Of a DNA stretch of 64,000 nucleotides, positions 1 through 11,793 are shown in pieces; the first letter of the stretch is position 1; the number at the start of each line of letters is the position of its first letter. The position numbers were made by a program, and so were the translations under genes. The DNA is from Rugalucina vietnamica. Lineage: Eukaryota > Mollusca > Bivalvia > Lucinida > Lucinidae. The notes beneath the pieces were generated by a model, which made no database searches, was not told the DNA's origin, and saw nothing but the letters and a program-made list of their open reading frames with translations. The stretch spans positions 46,896,188 through 46,960,187 of the forward strand of contig OZ024872.1 of the NCBI GenBank assembly GCA_964017185.1. Reading direction: 5' to 3'.

Positions 1-137
1 CCATGAGAAATACCTGTCCTTGCTATTATAGTCAAAAATGACAGCTAATCTTACTGGGAAAGATAAAACAATGCGCAACCAAAGTTTCTTTCAAATAATA
101 AATGTCTGTGGAGCACTTGATTGTTACTTCTCGTAAA

Positions 138-199
138 GCTGTTTTGTCGGCTTGTTTATAATCAGACCTGCTCGCATACCTTGATTTTCTTTTGATTTA
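138..199 (+). repeat. Left copy of ~62-bp target-site duplication
   Basis: This segment, starting GCTGTTTTGTCGGC, recurs at 587-648 with a few mismatches and brackets the retroelement insertion at 204-575. Unit A has it once (about 11,325-11,387), so it reads as a duplicated target. Confidence 0.65.
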
Positions 200-203
200 A
201 AAA

Positions 204-575
204 GTACAAGTAGGCAAAGATCAGGAAAAGGTGCAATCAGAAAAAGATTCCCACTCCAAAACTGATGTGGGAAAAAACTAAATTACAAATCAGGTACTTA
301 TGCCACGAAAACACATCGTAAGTCGAATGAGCAGCTATTTTCCCAATAGGTGGCCACTCAGTTACCTAAACTTAACTAAAAATATGAAAACATACATTTG
401 GCGCCAACAGCACAAAAATTCTAAACACCTAGACATAAAACAAAAAGAACCACCACAGAAGTATCGCCTTGGAACGATCAGTAACACAAAATTACTGGCG
501 GGCTTAAACCGGTTTTACATTGCCATAACCTCACCCTCAGCTTCTGCAGTGGTTCATAACATTTAGTTAGTTCTT
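204..575 (-). mobile_element. Penelope-like element, 3' UTR-only copy
   Basis: Only the 3' noncoding part of the window's main retroelement family, in minus orientation. The element's 3' terminus is at the left (GTACAAGTAGGCAAAG after an A-run) and its 5' truncation is at about 575. It contains family landmarks such as CCCAATAGGTGGCCACTCAG and GCTTCTGCAGTGGTTCATAA. The + strand has an 88-codon open frame here that recurs in other copies; it is antisense to the element and probably not a gene. Confidence 0.8.
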
Positions 576-1059
576 TTTTAGCTAATGCTGTTTTGTCGGC
601 CTGTTTATAATCAGACCTGCTCGTTTGTTTTGATTTTCTTTTGATTTAACTTTTACGATTTTAGGTTGAGAGATTGACCTTAATGCTACCAGATTGTGAA
701 GATACAAAAACAAGATTCTTCACATGATGCAGAGAAATGTTTGAAACCAAAGCATAAAACTCGTGAGCAAACATCAAATGCATCAACTTAATTGTGACAG
801 CTCAGACTTACATGCATTTACTGTTTTAAAGTGTTATCTGGCCTATGGTAATTGTTCTTGTGTCGAGGCCTCTCTATATGAAGAGACTTCAGATGTTGTA
901 AACCGTCTTTTGATGGCTTTTAAATTTGTTTTGCTCAAATAAAACTGCCTTTATACCTTTTAAAGTAATTGCTTTATATCAGTGAAAGCTATTTCTGTGC
1001 ACTGATTTAATGCCTTTGCAATTTCTGCTTATCCATGTTACAACAAATAGAATGAAACG

Positions 1060-1255
1060 TTGGCGTAACTGTAGAGCTTCCGACTCCGATTTAAGATGAC
1101 CTGAGTTCGATCCCCACTGGCGGCACCGTATTGTGTCCTTGAGCAAGGCACATTAACTTACAAAGTACTGGTTAATACAGGGTATTTCCGTCACAATATG
1201 ACGAAAAATTGTTGACTGTGGCGTTAAAACCTCAAAACAAAATTTAAATAAACAA
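1060..1255 (+). mobile_element. tRNA-derived SINE remnant
   Basis: Degenerate tRNA-like head with a box-B-like GAGTTCGATCCCC followed by GGCGGCACCG and a tail segment TGTGTCCTTGAGCAAGGCAC, then TTGACTGTGGCGTTAAAACC. The same unit is at 11,794-11,912 in the matching position of unit A, so it was inserted before the duplication. It is not a tRNA gene: no acceptor pairing is visible. Confidence 0.5.
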
Positions 1256-2484
1256 CAAATGGATCTATGCTCATGTATAATAAGAGTTGCGGGTAAAACC
1301 TCATCTTGGTACATGTATTTGGGCGTAAAGGTAAACCAAAAATGATCATCTATGAGGTTTTCTTTATTGCCCATTGTCGTGTATCCAACATTTCATATTA
1401 TAAGACATGTCGTCATTTCCAGTTTATGACTGAGCACTGCAAAAACAATGCTATTTACATAAAAATGATATTAAGTCTATATTATCTTGTCGATAAAAAG
1501 ATTTTCATGACATTTAAAAGCATAATAAGTCGCAAGTTACCAGATGTGACATTTTACATTATAAGGTGTCATTTTATTGTTCTGCATTTCTTTTTTTCTT
1601 TTTAAATATTAATGCAGGTTTCGTTTAAGGATTGGAATTCAGATTTTTAGCTTTCACTGGATGATGAAAATCATTAGGCTGTTCTAATGTTTGTAACATT
1701 TTAATGTTGGTAATAATTACGTAACTGCTAATGTTTTTCATCTTCCAGTCAAAACTATAAATCTGAATTTCAATACTTATAATTTACAGTTTATATTATC
1801 AATAAAGTATCAGTATTTTATTTCCCATTACATGTAGTTTTGCTCATTTCTAGGTTATTTGACATTAACTCCGACTGAACTGAGTTTCGGAACAGTCAAA
1901 ATCGCCAAAATATCGCGCTTAACGACATGGCAACATGAGTCACTGGCTGACATTGACAGACAGACGTCACGCCAACATGAGTCACTGGCTGACATTGACA
2001 TCGCTCCGTCCATAGGCGTAGCTAACACTAGCCTAACAGTCACGTGAATTCTCTATGTTTTAATCAGGAAAGAAGATCACCAAGAATTACGCTTTCATCT
2101 AAGGCGATTACAATGAAAATGTAAATACTTGATTGTGAAACTTTTTTGCTGTGCATGTAAGTTATATTATTTGGCAAATAGGTTACTGTATAGGCGGCAA
2201 CTTTAATATTCATATCTGGGCCTGGTCGGCTGGTCCATCTGTTCAAGTTGGGAGATTATAGAAAATACGAACTCGAGCGTAGACCTCTGTCACATACTTT
2301 CCGACCAATACCTGTATGGTGTCCAGTCCAGTGAAGAAAGGCTTATTCTTATTTCATTCTTATTTTTCTAACGTAAAATCTTATTGTTGAATGTTTTAAC
2401 TGTATACCTTTAGCTTTGCCTATCTTAAAAGTAGTAAAGGTCTAATAAAGTATTCACGAGGTGCCGCCCATACGGTTACATATT

Positions 2485-2716
2485 AGCCGCCCCGTGGGAA
2501 AACCAACAATGTGGTTTCCGAACAGGTCCGACACAAACCGACCTGTACAGTAACAGAAGGAGGCTAGAAGCTTGAAATTTTGGAGTTAAGTAGAGGAGGA
2601 ATTGTACTATCCGAGTAGCGAAAACAAAGGCGCTGATCAGCTTCGCGGTTACCGCGAAGCTGATCTGCGTCTTTGTTTTCGCCTTTGCAGATTGTTGGTT
2701 TTCCCATGAGGCGGTT
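2485..2716 (+). mobile_element. Palindromic MITE, family I
   Basis: About 230 bp bounded by inverted ends: AGCCGCCCCGTGGGAAAACC on the left and GGTTTTCCCATGAGGCGGTT on the right. The right half is a large hairpin, GCGAAAACAAAGGCGCTGAT... mirrored around 2,650. The same structure is at 31,370, 37,460, 51,462, 53,454, 58,910, 60,680 and partly at 14,654, 49,557 and 63,964. No coding capacity, so it would depend on a transposase elsewhere. A frame through this family can look like a protein (for example 37,132-37,683), but it follows the repeat. Confidence 0.8.
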
Positions 2717-3564
2717 CATATTTGCCGAATAATACATGTTCCATTTTCGTTCTTAATCAGCGCGCTTTGTGCTTAATTATTATAACATTTTCGCACATAA
2801 TAATTTGCAGATAATAACAAAATTTGTGCATTTGATACAGCATTCAATTCGAGCTTTCCTAAAGCGCCGATCAAGTGTGCGCCTATTTGTGACCTTTTGT
2901 TTTGTTACCTTAACTTTAAGTAATAGTTAGAGAATGGGGGAGAGGTCAATACGAAAATTAGAGACCCGGCACGTGAACTTAAACCCGACCGAGCGCAGCA
3001 AAGATTATTATCATTGAGTGCCCGGCCGTTTATAGGGGAAACAGCTGGTCACAAATAACTGTGTGAAGTTTCTTCATACTTCTTTTTTTCAGTCACCTCA
3101 TACTAACCCTTCCCTTCTAATAACAATGAAACCAGGAAGCAAGAGCCATTTTCATACAGAAATATGCGACGGTACTTCAATATGCCGTTTAAGGCAAAAG
3201 TGAATAAATGAAACCAGCCATTTCTTGGTCTCATTGCAAAGGATTTCGGATACGCTGAAGGAACCAGTTGTATTTACCTTTAAGTTACGTAAACTTACTT
3301 TTTTACTGTTATGAAAATAACAGGGTACAAGGATCTGATAACGGCGGGGAACTTAAATTCAAGACGTCTTGTAACAATAACAACACATGTAATTATTCAA
3401 TAGAATGCAATAAATAAACGATTATGTATGCCTTCTAGCGTATAGTTTATATCATTTAGAAGATTGGTGATTGCATAGTAGGCCGAGCTAAAATATGCAT
3501 GCATATGCATGGCAGTAATGTGTGTGCTTATTAGAACGATTTTAGACAACTCGTAAAAGAAAAA

Positions 3565-3868
3565 GATAAAAATAGGCAATGATCAGGAAATGGTGCAATC
3601 AGAAAGAAATTCTCACTCCAAAAGCCAAGTAGGGAAAAACCTAAACTGACAATTAGAAAGCATATCATACATGTAAACCGAGTGAGCACTATTTAACAAT
3701 GGGCGGCCACTCCGTTACCCTTAACTTAACTGAAGGTATAAAAAAATATATAAAATTTAAACAGAATAAAAAATCGACTCCAAAACATTAATAAATAAGA
3801 ACCACAACAATAGTATCGCCTTGGAACGACCAGTAAAATTACTTGGGATCTTAAACCAAATTTACAGC
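3565..3868 (-). mobile_element. Penelope-like element, old diverged 3' copy
   Basis: Same 3' UTR landmarks as the young copies (AGGCAATGATCAGGAAATGG, then TAGTATCGCCTTGGAACGAC) but strongly diverged with internal deletions. The coding part is absent. An old insertion in unit D. Confidence 0.65.
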
Positions 3869-3884
3869 GAGGGTATTCTGAGAG

Positions 3885-4468
3885 ATCAGAAATTAATTAT
3901 CAGTTTAGATTCATTTTCTAACCAACGTTTTATATATTTGGCTCTGTATGGATAATAAAAGTCTATCGCAAAATTACAGTATTTCGCTTTGTCTCCATTT
4001 TATCAGGTTTATAGGGTTTAAGTAGCAGAAACCACGGTATGGGTCATCCCTTTTTTCATTCGTGTGCTCATTGCTCTTAAACGGTCTCAGTTTTATTTTT
4101 ATTTGCTATTACTGCTGCTGGTTTTACGCTGTGTGGCGGCCCTAAAATGTATCCCGATACATCATCCATAGTGCAGATTATATTTTTCTTTTGGTCCTTT
4201 GAGATCAGCAAGGGTACTCTGAAATTCACTATCAGATTAGATTCATTTTCTAACCAACGTTTTAAATATTTGGCTCTATGTGGATAATACTAGCCTTTGT
4301 GTCGACTATCTGTTTAAAGTTGCAAAATTACAGTATTTCGCTTCGAGTCCATTATGTCAGGTCTAAAGGGTCACTGATGAGGCTTAAGCAGCCGAAACCG
4401 CGGTACAGCATATCCATTTTCTCAAGAATATGCTCACTGTTCTTAAAGGATCTCAGTTTTTTTTTATT
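3885..4468 (+). repeat. Local tandem duplication (~310 bp unit)
   Basis: The segment from about 3,885 to 4,115 (TTAGATTCATTTTCTAACCA ... CTCAGTTTTATTTTTATTTG) recurs at 4,200-4,468. Related pieces are at 33,295-33,390 (same strand) and 12,290-12,405 (reverse), so the unit is also dispersed. Nothing coding is seen. Confidence 0.65.
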
Positions 4469-4968
4469 TACAGGGCTTTACCTCACCCTTATCTTCCGCA
4501 ATGATTCACAACGTTTAGTTAGTTGTTCGGTCCTCGTGGTGAATCTCTAAAAAGGTACATATAGGCAACGATCAGGAAAATGCGCAATCAGAAAGAGACC
4601 CCCACTCCCAAAACCGAGCTGGAAAAAACTAAACTAACAATCAGGTATTTATACCATGAAAACATATTGTTAGCCGAATGAGCAGCTTTTTTCCCAATAG
4701 GTGGACACTCAGTTACCTAAACTTCATTAAACATATGAAAACATACATAAGGTGCAAACAGCACAACAAAAAATAACACCAACTCATAAAACAATAAGAA
4801 CCACCACAGAAGTATCTCCTCGGAACGATCTGTAATACAAAATTACTTGCGGGCTTAAATCGATTACAGGTACCTAACCTCACCCTCAGCTTCTGCAGTG
4901 GTTCACAACATTTAGTTGGGTGTTCGGTCCTCGTGGTGAATCTCTAACTAGTCAATGGATCACCAAGG
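4469..4968 (-). mobile_element. Two adjoining Penelope-like 3' fragments, head to tail
   Basis: 4,469-4,549 matches an interior part of the element's 3' UTR, ending GGTCCTCGTGGTGAATCTCT. After a few A residues, a second copy starts at its 3' terminus at 4,554 (GGTACATATAGGCAACGATC) and runs to about 4,968. Both read on the minus strand, so this is a head-to-tail pair of 5'-truncated copies. Neither retains RT sequence. Confidence 0.7.
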
Positions 4969-5777
4969 ACATGCCAAAAAGTGGATATGCACTGATTGAA
5001 GCAATCGCGCAAGTTTGAATGAATATAACGTATTACAAGTCGTTAGTAGAGCAACCTTCAGAGCAATACAAACTGCAAATAATGAAATAATGTAAGGATT
5101 AGCTGAAATTGACATTTGATGTGTCGGAATTCTATTTCTCTCTGTTTATGTCCCATATTTTCTGACAGAGACGTCGTTGGGAATTGTATTTTCCTCTGTT
5201 GACAAGTTAATGGGATTGTTATTATCCTAATTACTGGCATTCGGTAGCTTAACAGTGCAATATGCAATACTATTTGTCATTTTGAGACATTTTCAACACA
5301 ATGGTAAAAAGAGGGCAGACAGAACAGTCCGTAAAATCTTTAACACTAGCTACATAAACTTTGGATTGGATTGTAAACATGTTTTATGGTAGTTTATGTC
5401 TAGCGTCCAGTTTTTCTTAGATTGCCCAGTTCACTTCACAGTACAATATTGCATTCAATCGCACTTTAAATATTCAACTTAAATTCATACATTTCTCAAC
5501 GGAAATCCACATAACAATATTTAAATTGTAACTAGAATCTACTTAAGACGGACACTTGTGTCCAATTTTACAGTATTTGAAAGGCTGGACTATGGTTCTG
5601 ATTGCATGAGCTTCCGACCATTGGTCGGATCAAATCTCTATTCCAGAGAAGGCAAAGACTACTGTTTTATACAAGCCGACGAATTTTAAAATATATAAGT
5701 GTGCCGTCCATACAAAGTCTTGTCATATCACAAATCATTTTAGCTGTTACCATATTTCTAGGCATGGGGTAAATAGA

Positions 5778-5943
5778 GATTACAATATGACAATTTTCAT
5801 ATCCTACCTCGTATCAACCCGAGATTCCCGTATCAGCCCGAGACTCTCGTATTAGCCCGAGGGTTGATGAGAGAGTCGAGGGCTGATAGAAGATTCTAGG
5901 GTTGATACGTGGGTACGATATGAAAATTGTCATATCGTAATCT
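5778..5943. mobile_element. Hairpin repeat with degenerate internal repeats
   Basis: An inverted repeat: GATTACAATATGACAATTTT at the left is mirrored by AAAATTGTCATATCGTAATC at the right. The loop is made of degenerate short repeats of the form CGTATCAGCCCGAGACTCTC. Looks like a small MITE; no second full copy is recognised in the window. Confidence 0.6.
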
Positions 5944-6001
5944 TTTTATCATATATTTTAATTCATGACCAAGTTTTTTTCTCCGTTTTTTTTCTTTCTT
6001 T

Positions 6002-6073
6002 GTTTTATTTGTTTTATTTATTTATTTATTTATTTATTTATTTTATTTTATCTTATTTTATTTTATTTTATTT
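6002..6073. repeat. TTTA/TTTTA microsatellite
   Basis: Uninterrupted TTTA then TTTTA repeats. Simple sequence. Confidence 0.95.
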
Positions 6074-6277
6074 GACATACCGCCAAAGCGTACAGTAGAG
6101 CACCTATTATTTCCGCATTAATTAGCACCAATCGAAAATTCGTCTCGACATGACAAATATTGTTGCCTGGGACATAAAACCACAATCCAAACAAACAGAT
6201 CTAACATGTCGGCGGTACACTTGTACCTAATGAACTCAATACAATAGGAACCGAGTGCTCCGAATGGAAAGAATAGA

Positions 6278-6279
<2 letters not shown>

Positions 6280-6320
<41 letters not shown>
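6280..6320. repeat. Poly(A) tract, ~41 nt
   Basis: A homopolymer run of about 41 A. No retroelement end was identified just upstream. Confidence 0.95.
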
Positions 6321-6321
<1 letters not shown>

Positions 6322-6723
6322 ATCATTAGACACTAGGAAACACACTTTAGTATCGGGACCAGGCATGCACTCGTGTTCATTTAAAATCCATATATGTTCG
6401 CCTTTCAGTACTGAGAAGAACATGATTATTCCTTAAATAATTGTGGTAGTGAAATCTTTGGAGCCTGATTTAGCCAATTTTAGTTCTTAATTGTCGGATG
6501 CAAGTATAGCAAATTATTTTCGACCTTCATGAACCTAATGATTGCCTTCTTACAATTTGAAATAGTAAACTGGTCTTATCCTTCATTGATAAGGCAGTAC
6601 CACCCATGAAAACGATATATTATTGATAAACGGAAATCATTTGGAATTCGATTATCGGGAATTCTTTTCATATGCTGTGGTAAAAGTCAGAACACACACA
6701 TATGCGCTTCACATCCATGTTTA

Positions 6724-6890
6724 GGGGACCTGGAAAGCGTATTGAGTAACGCACTTGCTTGTCACCTCTGCGATCCGGGTTCGAATCTGGGTCAAGATAC
6801 ATTTATGTGGTAGGGAAGTGGTCGCCCGTCCAGACTGGGTGTTTTTCTCCGAATTCTCCGGTTTCCTCCACCACGTTTGACTACATAACG
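6724..6890 (+). mobile_element. tRNA-derived SINE, partial
   Basis: Contains a box-B-like GGGTTCGAATCTGGGTC (about 6,778) in a tRNA-like head, then GTTTTTCTCCGAATTCTCCGG, a central domain closely resembling GTTTTTCTCGGGGTTCTCCC of the SINE at 7,603. The shared tRNA head plus central domain supports a SINE rather than a tRNA gene. Ends are uncertain. Confidence 0.6.
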
Positions 6891-7602
6891 CTTCATGAAC
6901 GCGTATACATATAAGAACCTAAAAGATCTCTGAATGTAACATTTTCCGTTTATTGCTCCATCCATGTTGTTTTGATATCTCCCAGCCTGTCAGCTGAACA
7001 CAATGACTTAAAAGAGAACTTACCACGCTATCGTTGCATAATACAGATCCCAGTTGGCCAAAACTTTTAACATTTATGTCATTTTAGCACGACGATTCAC
7101 TGCATGAAGCAAATTTAAACATATCTTTAAACAGTAACATTAAATTAGTCATCTGAATTCTATAGCTTTAAATTGGATATATGCAGGGAATCGAAAATAA
7201 TTTTATAAGGATACTTTTCAACATTGAACTACAAGCTGAAAGTAATACCGTATGTACGGAGGTGAGCATCTGATTAACTAGATGATCTTCACACCTCTAC
7301 AACCATTACAATCCTAACTACTAACTAACCATATCATTTTCTGCATTTAGAAAAATGATTACGTATGATTAGAAGTGCATTGGCTTCTTTCTTATTAATG
7401 TCATTATTCAATGTTTGGCAGAGCTTGTCATATGTAAAAGGCATGCTTTTAGAAGGCTTTTAAAACCTGTTCAAATTCGCGATTTCGCACATTTAATTGG
7501 CTGGAAGATTTAAAGCGTGGGTATCGTTAATATTCGTATCAAATGTCCTATGTGACACGTAAACAAGCGGCTTTAAATGTAAAAGTTAACAAATTATCTT
7601 GA

Positions 7603-7847
7603 GCGGCCCCCGTGGCCGAGCGGTTAAGAGCGCTGTTTCTTAATCACTCGATCATTTCATCGCTGTGTCTGGTGTGGGTTCGAGCCCCGCTCTGGACACA
7701 TATGAAACAAGCCAAGTTCTGCTCGCGGGTGTGCCAGGTGGTTTTTCTCGGGGTTCTCCCGTTTTCGCCCACCTACTGATTGGCCCGTCTCATATGAGCT
7801 GAAATAATCTTGAAAGAGACGTAAAACTGAATTTAAAAAAACAAAAC
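7603..7847 (+). mobile_element. tRNA-derived SINE with target-site duplication
   Basis: The head resembles a Leu/Ser-type tRNA: a box-A-like TGGCCGAGCGG, then a box-B-like GGGTTCGAGCCCCGC. A central domain GGTTTTTCTCGGGGTTCTCC and an A-rich 3' tail follow. Bounded by a 7-bp direct repeat ATCTTGA (7,596-7,602 and 7,848-7,854). Units A (about 18,985) and B (about 56,938) have the uninterrupted site TACCTTGAACAAAG, so this copy inserted only in D. It would be transcribed by RNA polymerase III from the internal promoter if active. Confidence 0.8.
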
Positions 7848-8281
7848 ATCTTGAACTGGTACTAAGTTCCACCATAAAACCTTAAATCAAAATAAAGTAA
7901 TTTCTTATACACACAGCAGATATTGGTTATATTCCGAAGGAACTATGCAAAAGCAGTCACTTTATCAAGTTAAGATTAGATGCTGAAAACACAAGATTTA
8001 TCAGTTTGCGTGTTGAAAGGCTGCGTTACTACTTGATTCAGAATAAAACAAAATAATTTCACTGAGACAATTAAATTTTCATGTGTCAGCTTAATATTAT
8101 AGACCATCGAATTGTAAATCGCTGGCATAGATTTCTTTAGCTTCATATGTGGATTTACAAAATGTTTTAATTAGTGCAGTTCTAATTAATTTACGTTTTG
8201 ATGCTGAATTTTTAGCTGTTTGCCTCTTATGTACGTGTCCATATATTTAGTGTAACTCCGCGTAACTGAGACGCAACTTAA

Positions 8282-9016
8282 GGGGATGCCAATTGTCAAA
8301 AACTAATACTTGTATAATTTTTACCTGTATAAAGAAAAATGGCAATTTTTCTAAGGAGACTGGGCATTCTTGACACATTCTTGTATGAGTCCTTCAAACA
8401 TCGAATACATATTCTTTTATGCCCCAAACCTCAGCTCTAGAGGGCTCAGCAGCACGCTTATCAGCATTGTTCAAGTCACTTCCTGGTATGATTCCATTGT
8501 CATCCGTCTGGCATGCCGGATAAATTTTACTAAAAGCTTTCACCGTAAACATGATCTCCAATGTCTTGACTACAATCTGTGAAAGTATTTTGAACAAAAA
8601 GTCAATATTTTGGGAGAAATCATACTATTTACTGTATCTGCTGTATAAGGTTTTCAGCATATATGATAAATACCATGTTTTCCCCGAGCAGAAATCATCT
8701 CCGAGTGGACAAACTTTCACAGATTGTAGTCTGGCTTTTGGAGATCATGTTTATGGTGGTAGCTTTTAGTAAAACTTATCCAGCATGCCAGACAGATGAC
8801 AACGGAATCAAACCAGGAAGTAACTTGACCAATGCTGATAAGCGTGCTGCTGAGCCCTCTAGAGCTGAGTTTTTGGGCATAAAATAATCTTTATTCGATG
8901 TTTGAATGACTCATACAAGAATGTTTCAAGAATATCCAGTCGCCTTGGAAAAATTGTCATTTTTCTTTATACAGGTAAAATTATACAAGTATTAGATTTT
9001 AACAATTGGCATCCCC
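8282..9016. mobile_element. MITE with ~310-bp terminal inverted repeats, TTAA flanked
   Basis: Starts GGGGATGCCAATTGTCAAAA and ends with the mirror, with about 310 bp on each side complementary (for example CAGCTCTAGAGGGCTCAGCA at about 8,431 and its complement at about 8,850) around a unique centre of about 90 bp. Flanked by TTAA on both sides (8,278-8,281 and 9,017-9,020). It interrupts an old Penelope-like 3' UTR (8,214-8,277 and 9,021-9,155). ORFs inside are short and mirror each other, so it is nonautonomous. Confidence 0.8.
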
Positions 9017-9020
9017 TTAA

Positions 9021-9155
9021 TGGAAAATAGATGCTCATTCGACTTATGATATGATTGTCAATTTTGTTTTTCCCAAGGCTACCTAAAATTTTGGAGTGGG
9101 AATCTTTCTCTGATTACGTCATTTCCTGATCATTGCTTATATTTACCTCTTTATG
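9021..9155 (+). mobile_element. Old Penelope-like 3' UTR fragment, plus orientation
   Basis: GCTCATTCGACTTATGATAT, TTTTGGAGTGGGAATC and CATTTCCTGATCATTGC match the family 3' end in plus orientation. Its upstream half is at about 8,214-8,277, on the other side of the inverted-repeat MITE. Confidence 0.6.
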
Positions 9156-9354
9156 TAGGTAGAAAATACAACGCGAAATAAAACAACCATCCACCCTCTT
9201 TATCTAGAGACAAGAATTATAAAGGACTGTGATTTATTATTTATGGCTATTGCAGCAAACTAAAAAATTTCAATTTTAAAAACTTGCGGAGTCTCCGATC
9301 GCGTATCTAGGCGAAATCTGTGTCGTCCAAACAAAAAAGGTACATATACCGAAA

Positions 9355-9445
9355 CAAGGGTCTTTAGCCCAACATTAAATTTGGAAATCAACTCCTAGTG
9401 TCTGTGATAAAATTTAGAAAATTATTTTCAAAAACTTTAAATTTG
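9355..9445 (-). pseudogene. Penelope-like RT fragment, diverged
   Basis: TTTAGCCCAACATTAAATTTGG followed by a match to GATAAAATTTAGAAAA corresponds on the minus strand to the conserved KFYRRHYELISKYNVGLK region of the RT C-terminal domain seen in the better copies. Only about 30 codons are recognisable, and the frame continues into unrelated sequence. Confidence 0.55.
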
Positions 9446-11199
9446 ATCACTTCATCTCAGATTTCTACTACATTTTTTGTATATTTTTGACACAAGCAAT
9501 GATGCATGGTGTAGTTATCCTATATCTTCATGAAATAGTTTCACCATAGACATCCCCATCAAAAGACATGTACATTCTAGAATAAACAATGTATATCTTG
9601 TTCAAATCTTCTGCATCGTGATGAAGATAAAAACCGCTCACCAGTTCCTGGTGGTAAAACAAAATCTGGTCCATTGTATCATTTGAAATGATTTTTTTTA
9701 TAAATCACCGTTGTTTTATGCAACAATTACTTTTAAATACACATTGCCTAAGTGTCAGTTCAGACTATCCAGGGATAATTTTGAGTAAATGAGAAACAAA
9801 AGTGTTTGTGTAAATGAGAGATAATTTGCTGTTTGTCAAGTTTAAAATTGACTGTTTACCCTTCATCAATTGAACAGATCACAATGATGGTATTGTCTCA
9901 TTTCTCATCTCTGTCTATTAAAGCTTTGATAAATTGCTGGGCTGCTAGATTCCTTTCTAGTCAGCTGTTAAATGACTGAGCGAACCACTTACACATACAA
10001 GGTTACAGTCTTCCTAGAAAAGTGGTCATGTCAGACCAGCCATGGTTTGCCATGCCATCTGTTATTTGAGTAGAATATAGAATGCATGACACAGGGTTTC
10101 ATTCATTTAGGTTTGTGAAGCAGCATCAATATAAATTTGTTTTAGGCAGAGCTATTGTAACTTTTTATCTGTAATCATGAAATCAATCAAAATAATCATT
10201 ATTACTGGCCTAATAAAACATGAATATGATTGAATTATGATTAAAATTACTTTGAAATTTTGTGATTATTGATTATCCATGATTATTCAAAATTTTGTAA
10301 TCGATTACTGATGATTAAATTACTGATTATGATTACCCGATCTCTTGTGCATACAACACAAAACTTAAACACCAAAACATAAAAAGGTAGAACCACCACA
10401 GAGGTATCGCCTTGGAACAAAATAAAACTATTCAAGTTAGAAAATATATCGATAGCTTTTACCAGTGAATTTTATTTCAAGTACCATCTTGAAAATCTGT
10501 AACATTATTCCTAGAAAATATGAATATCTTTTGATTCCGATTTCGACCTTTTTCTGTTTTGGGAATGATGACCGTTGGTAAATCAATGTATACTTACAGT
10601 AAAAAAGTTTAGTTAGTAACTTTGACAACCCCGATTACAATCATGTCCTGCTGCTTGTCTTAGATGTCCCCCTTTATAAAATTTGCAAAGTCAGTCCCTT
10701 TCTTATTCTGACAAGAAACCCCACCAGTTATCAATGTGGAGAGAGCTATTGGCCTTTTTCGTAAATCATTTTTGTATTTACCCGATAAATGATAAAATTG
10801 GCGCTTCGATTTACACCGCTTTCTGATAAAGGTTGTTGCCAGTGACAAAAATCCGAAAAAAAAAAAATCTTTTCAAAACTGAGCCACAGTCTCGAGAAAT
10901 AACAAGTCAAATATTCATTATTTTCAGACAACCTTCCTTTCATTTAAAACAATAACGAAAATTGGTGTATGCACTATGGCAAAACCACATGCGATATTTC
11001 TATCTTTTTCGTTGTAAATGTTAGGTTTTTTTTTTCACAGTTTCATGATTGGTAATTTCAATCTCAAACTATTAAGGGGTTTTGAAGCTATAGCGACTTA
11101 AACAGCCCCAATGTGTTTTTACATGTATTTTTACTGACTAAACTTTTGCCGGTGAGCATATATATGTTTCTGACCAAGACAAATGCCTGTTCTTTCATT
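9446..11199. other. Unassigned noncoding stretch
   Basis: No gene recognised. About 10,170-10,325 is a degenerate GATTA-rich patch (GATTATTGATTATCCATGAT and similar). 10,355-10,425 is a small piece of the Penelope-like 3' UTR (AACCACCACAGAGGTATCGC). Open frames at 10,437-10,943 have no recognisable domain and overlap each other. Confidence 0.6.
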
Positions 11200-11793
11200 T
11201 CTGTCAGAAATCACATATGTATGATAATCAAACTGGAAAAGATTAAATAATCTGCAACCAAAGTCGCATTCAAATTCGATCTAACTTATACTTCTGCAAA
11301 GAACTTGATTATAATTTGTCGTAAAGCTGTCTTATCGTCTTGATTATAATCAGACATGCATCACATGCCTTGATTTTCTTTTGATTTACCGTTGACGGTT
11401 TTATGTTGGAAGATTGGCCTTATTGCTATCAGTTTGGGAAGATACAAAAGATGCTGCACACGTCGAAAATAAATGTTTGAAACCAAAGCATAAAACTCGT
11501 CAGCAAGCATTTAATGCACCAACTAAATCTTGACAGCGCAGACTTACACGCATTTATTGTTTAAAAAGTGTTTTCTGGCTTATGGTAATTGTTCTTGTGC
11601 CGAGACCTCTCTATATGCCTAGACTTCAGATGTTGTAAACCGTCATTTGATTGCTTTTAAATTTGTTTTGCTCAAATAAAAATGCCTTTATATCTTTTAA
11701 AGTAATTGCTTTATATCATTGAAAGCTATTTCTGTGCACTGATTAATGCCTGGAAATTTCTGCTTATCCATGTTACAACAAATGGAATGAAAC

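Larger units (their letters stand above)
1..9155 (+). repeat. Segmental duplication unit D
   Basis: Diverged backbone shared in the same order with unit A. Matching landmarks seen by eye: 60-200 with 11,235-11,390; 650-1,000 with 11,380-11,745; 1,620-2,160 with 12,655-13,460; 2,730-2,900 with 13,460-14,100; 3,410-3,560 with 14,370-14,540; 6,960-7,140 with 16,380-16,570; 7,300-7,600 with 18,650-18,990; 7,910-8,000 with 19,385-19,460; 8,105-8,280 with 22,030-22,220. Many small indels and private transposon insertions separate the copies, so the duplication is old. No host gene is recognised in it. Confidence 0.8.

Noticed and set aside
7603-7700. Possible functional tRNA-Leu/Ser gene
   Set aside because: Boxes A and B are good, but acceptor ends do not pair and it continues into a SINE body with target duplications.
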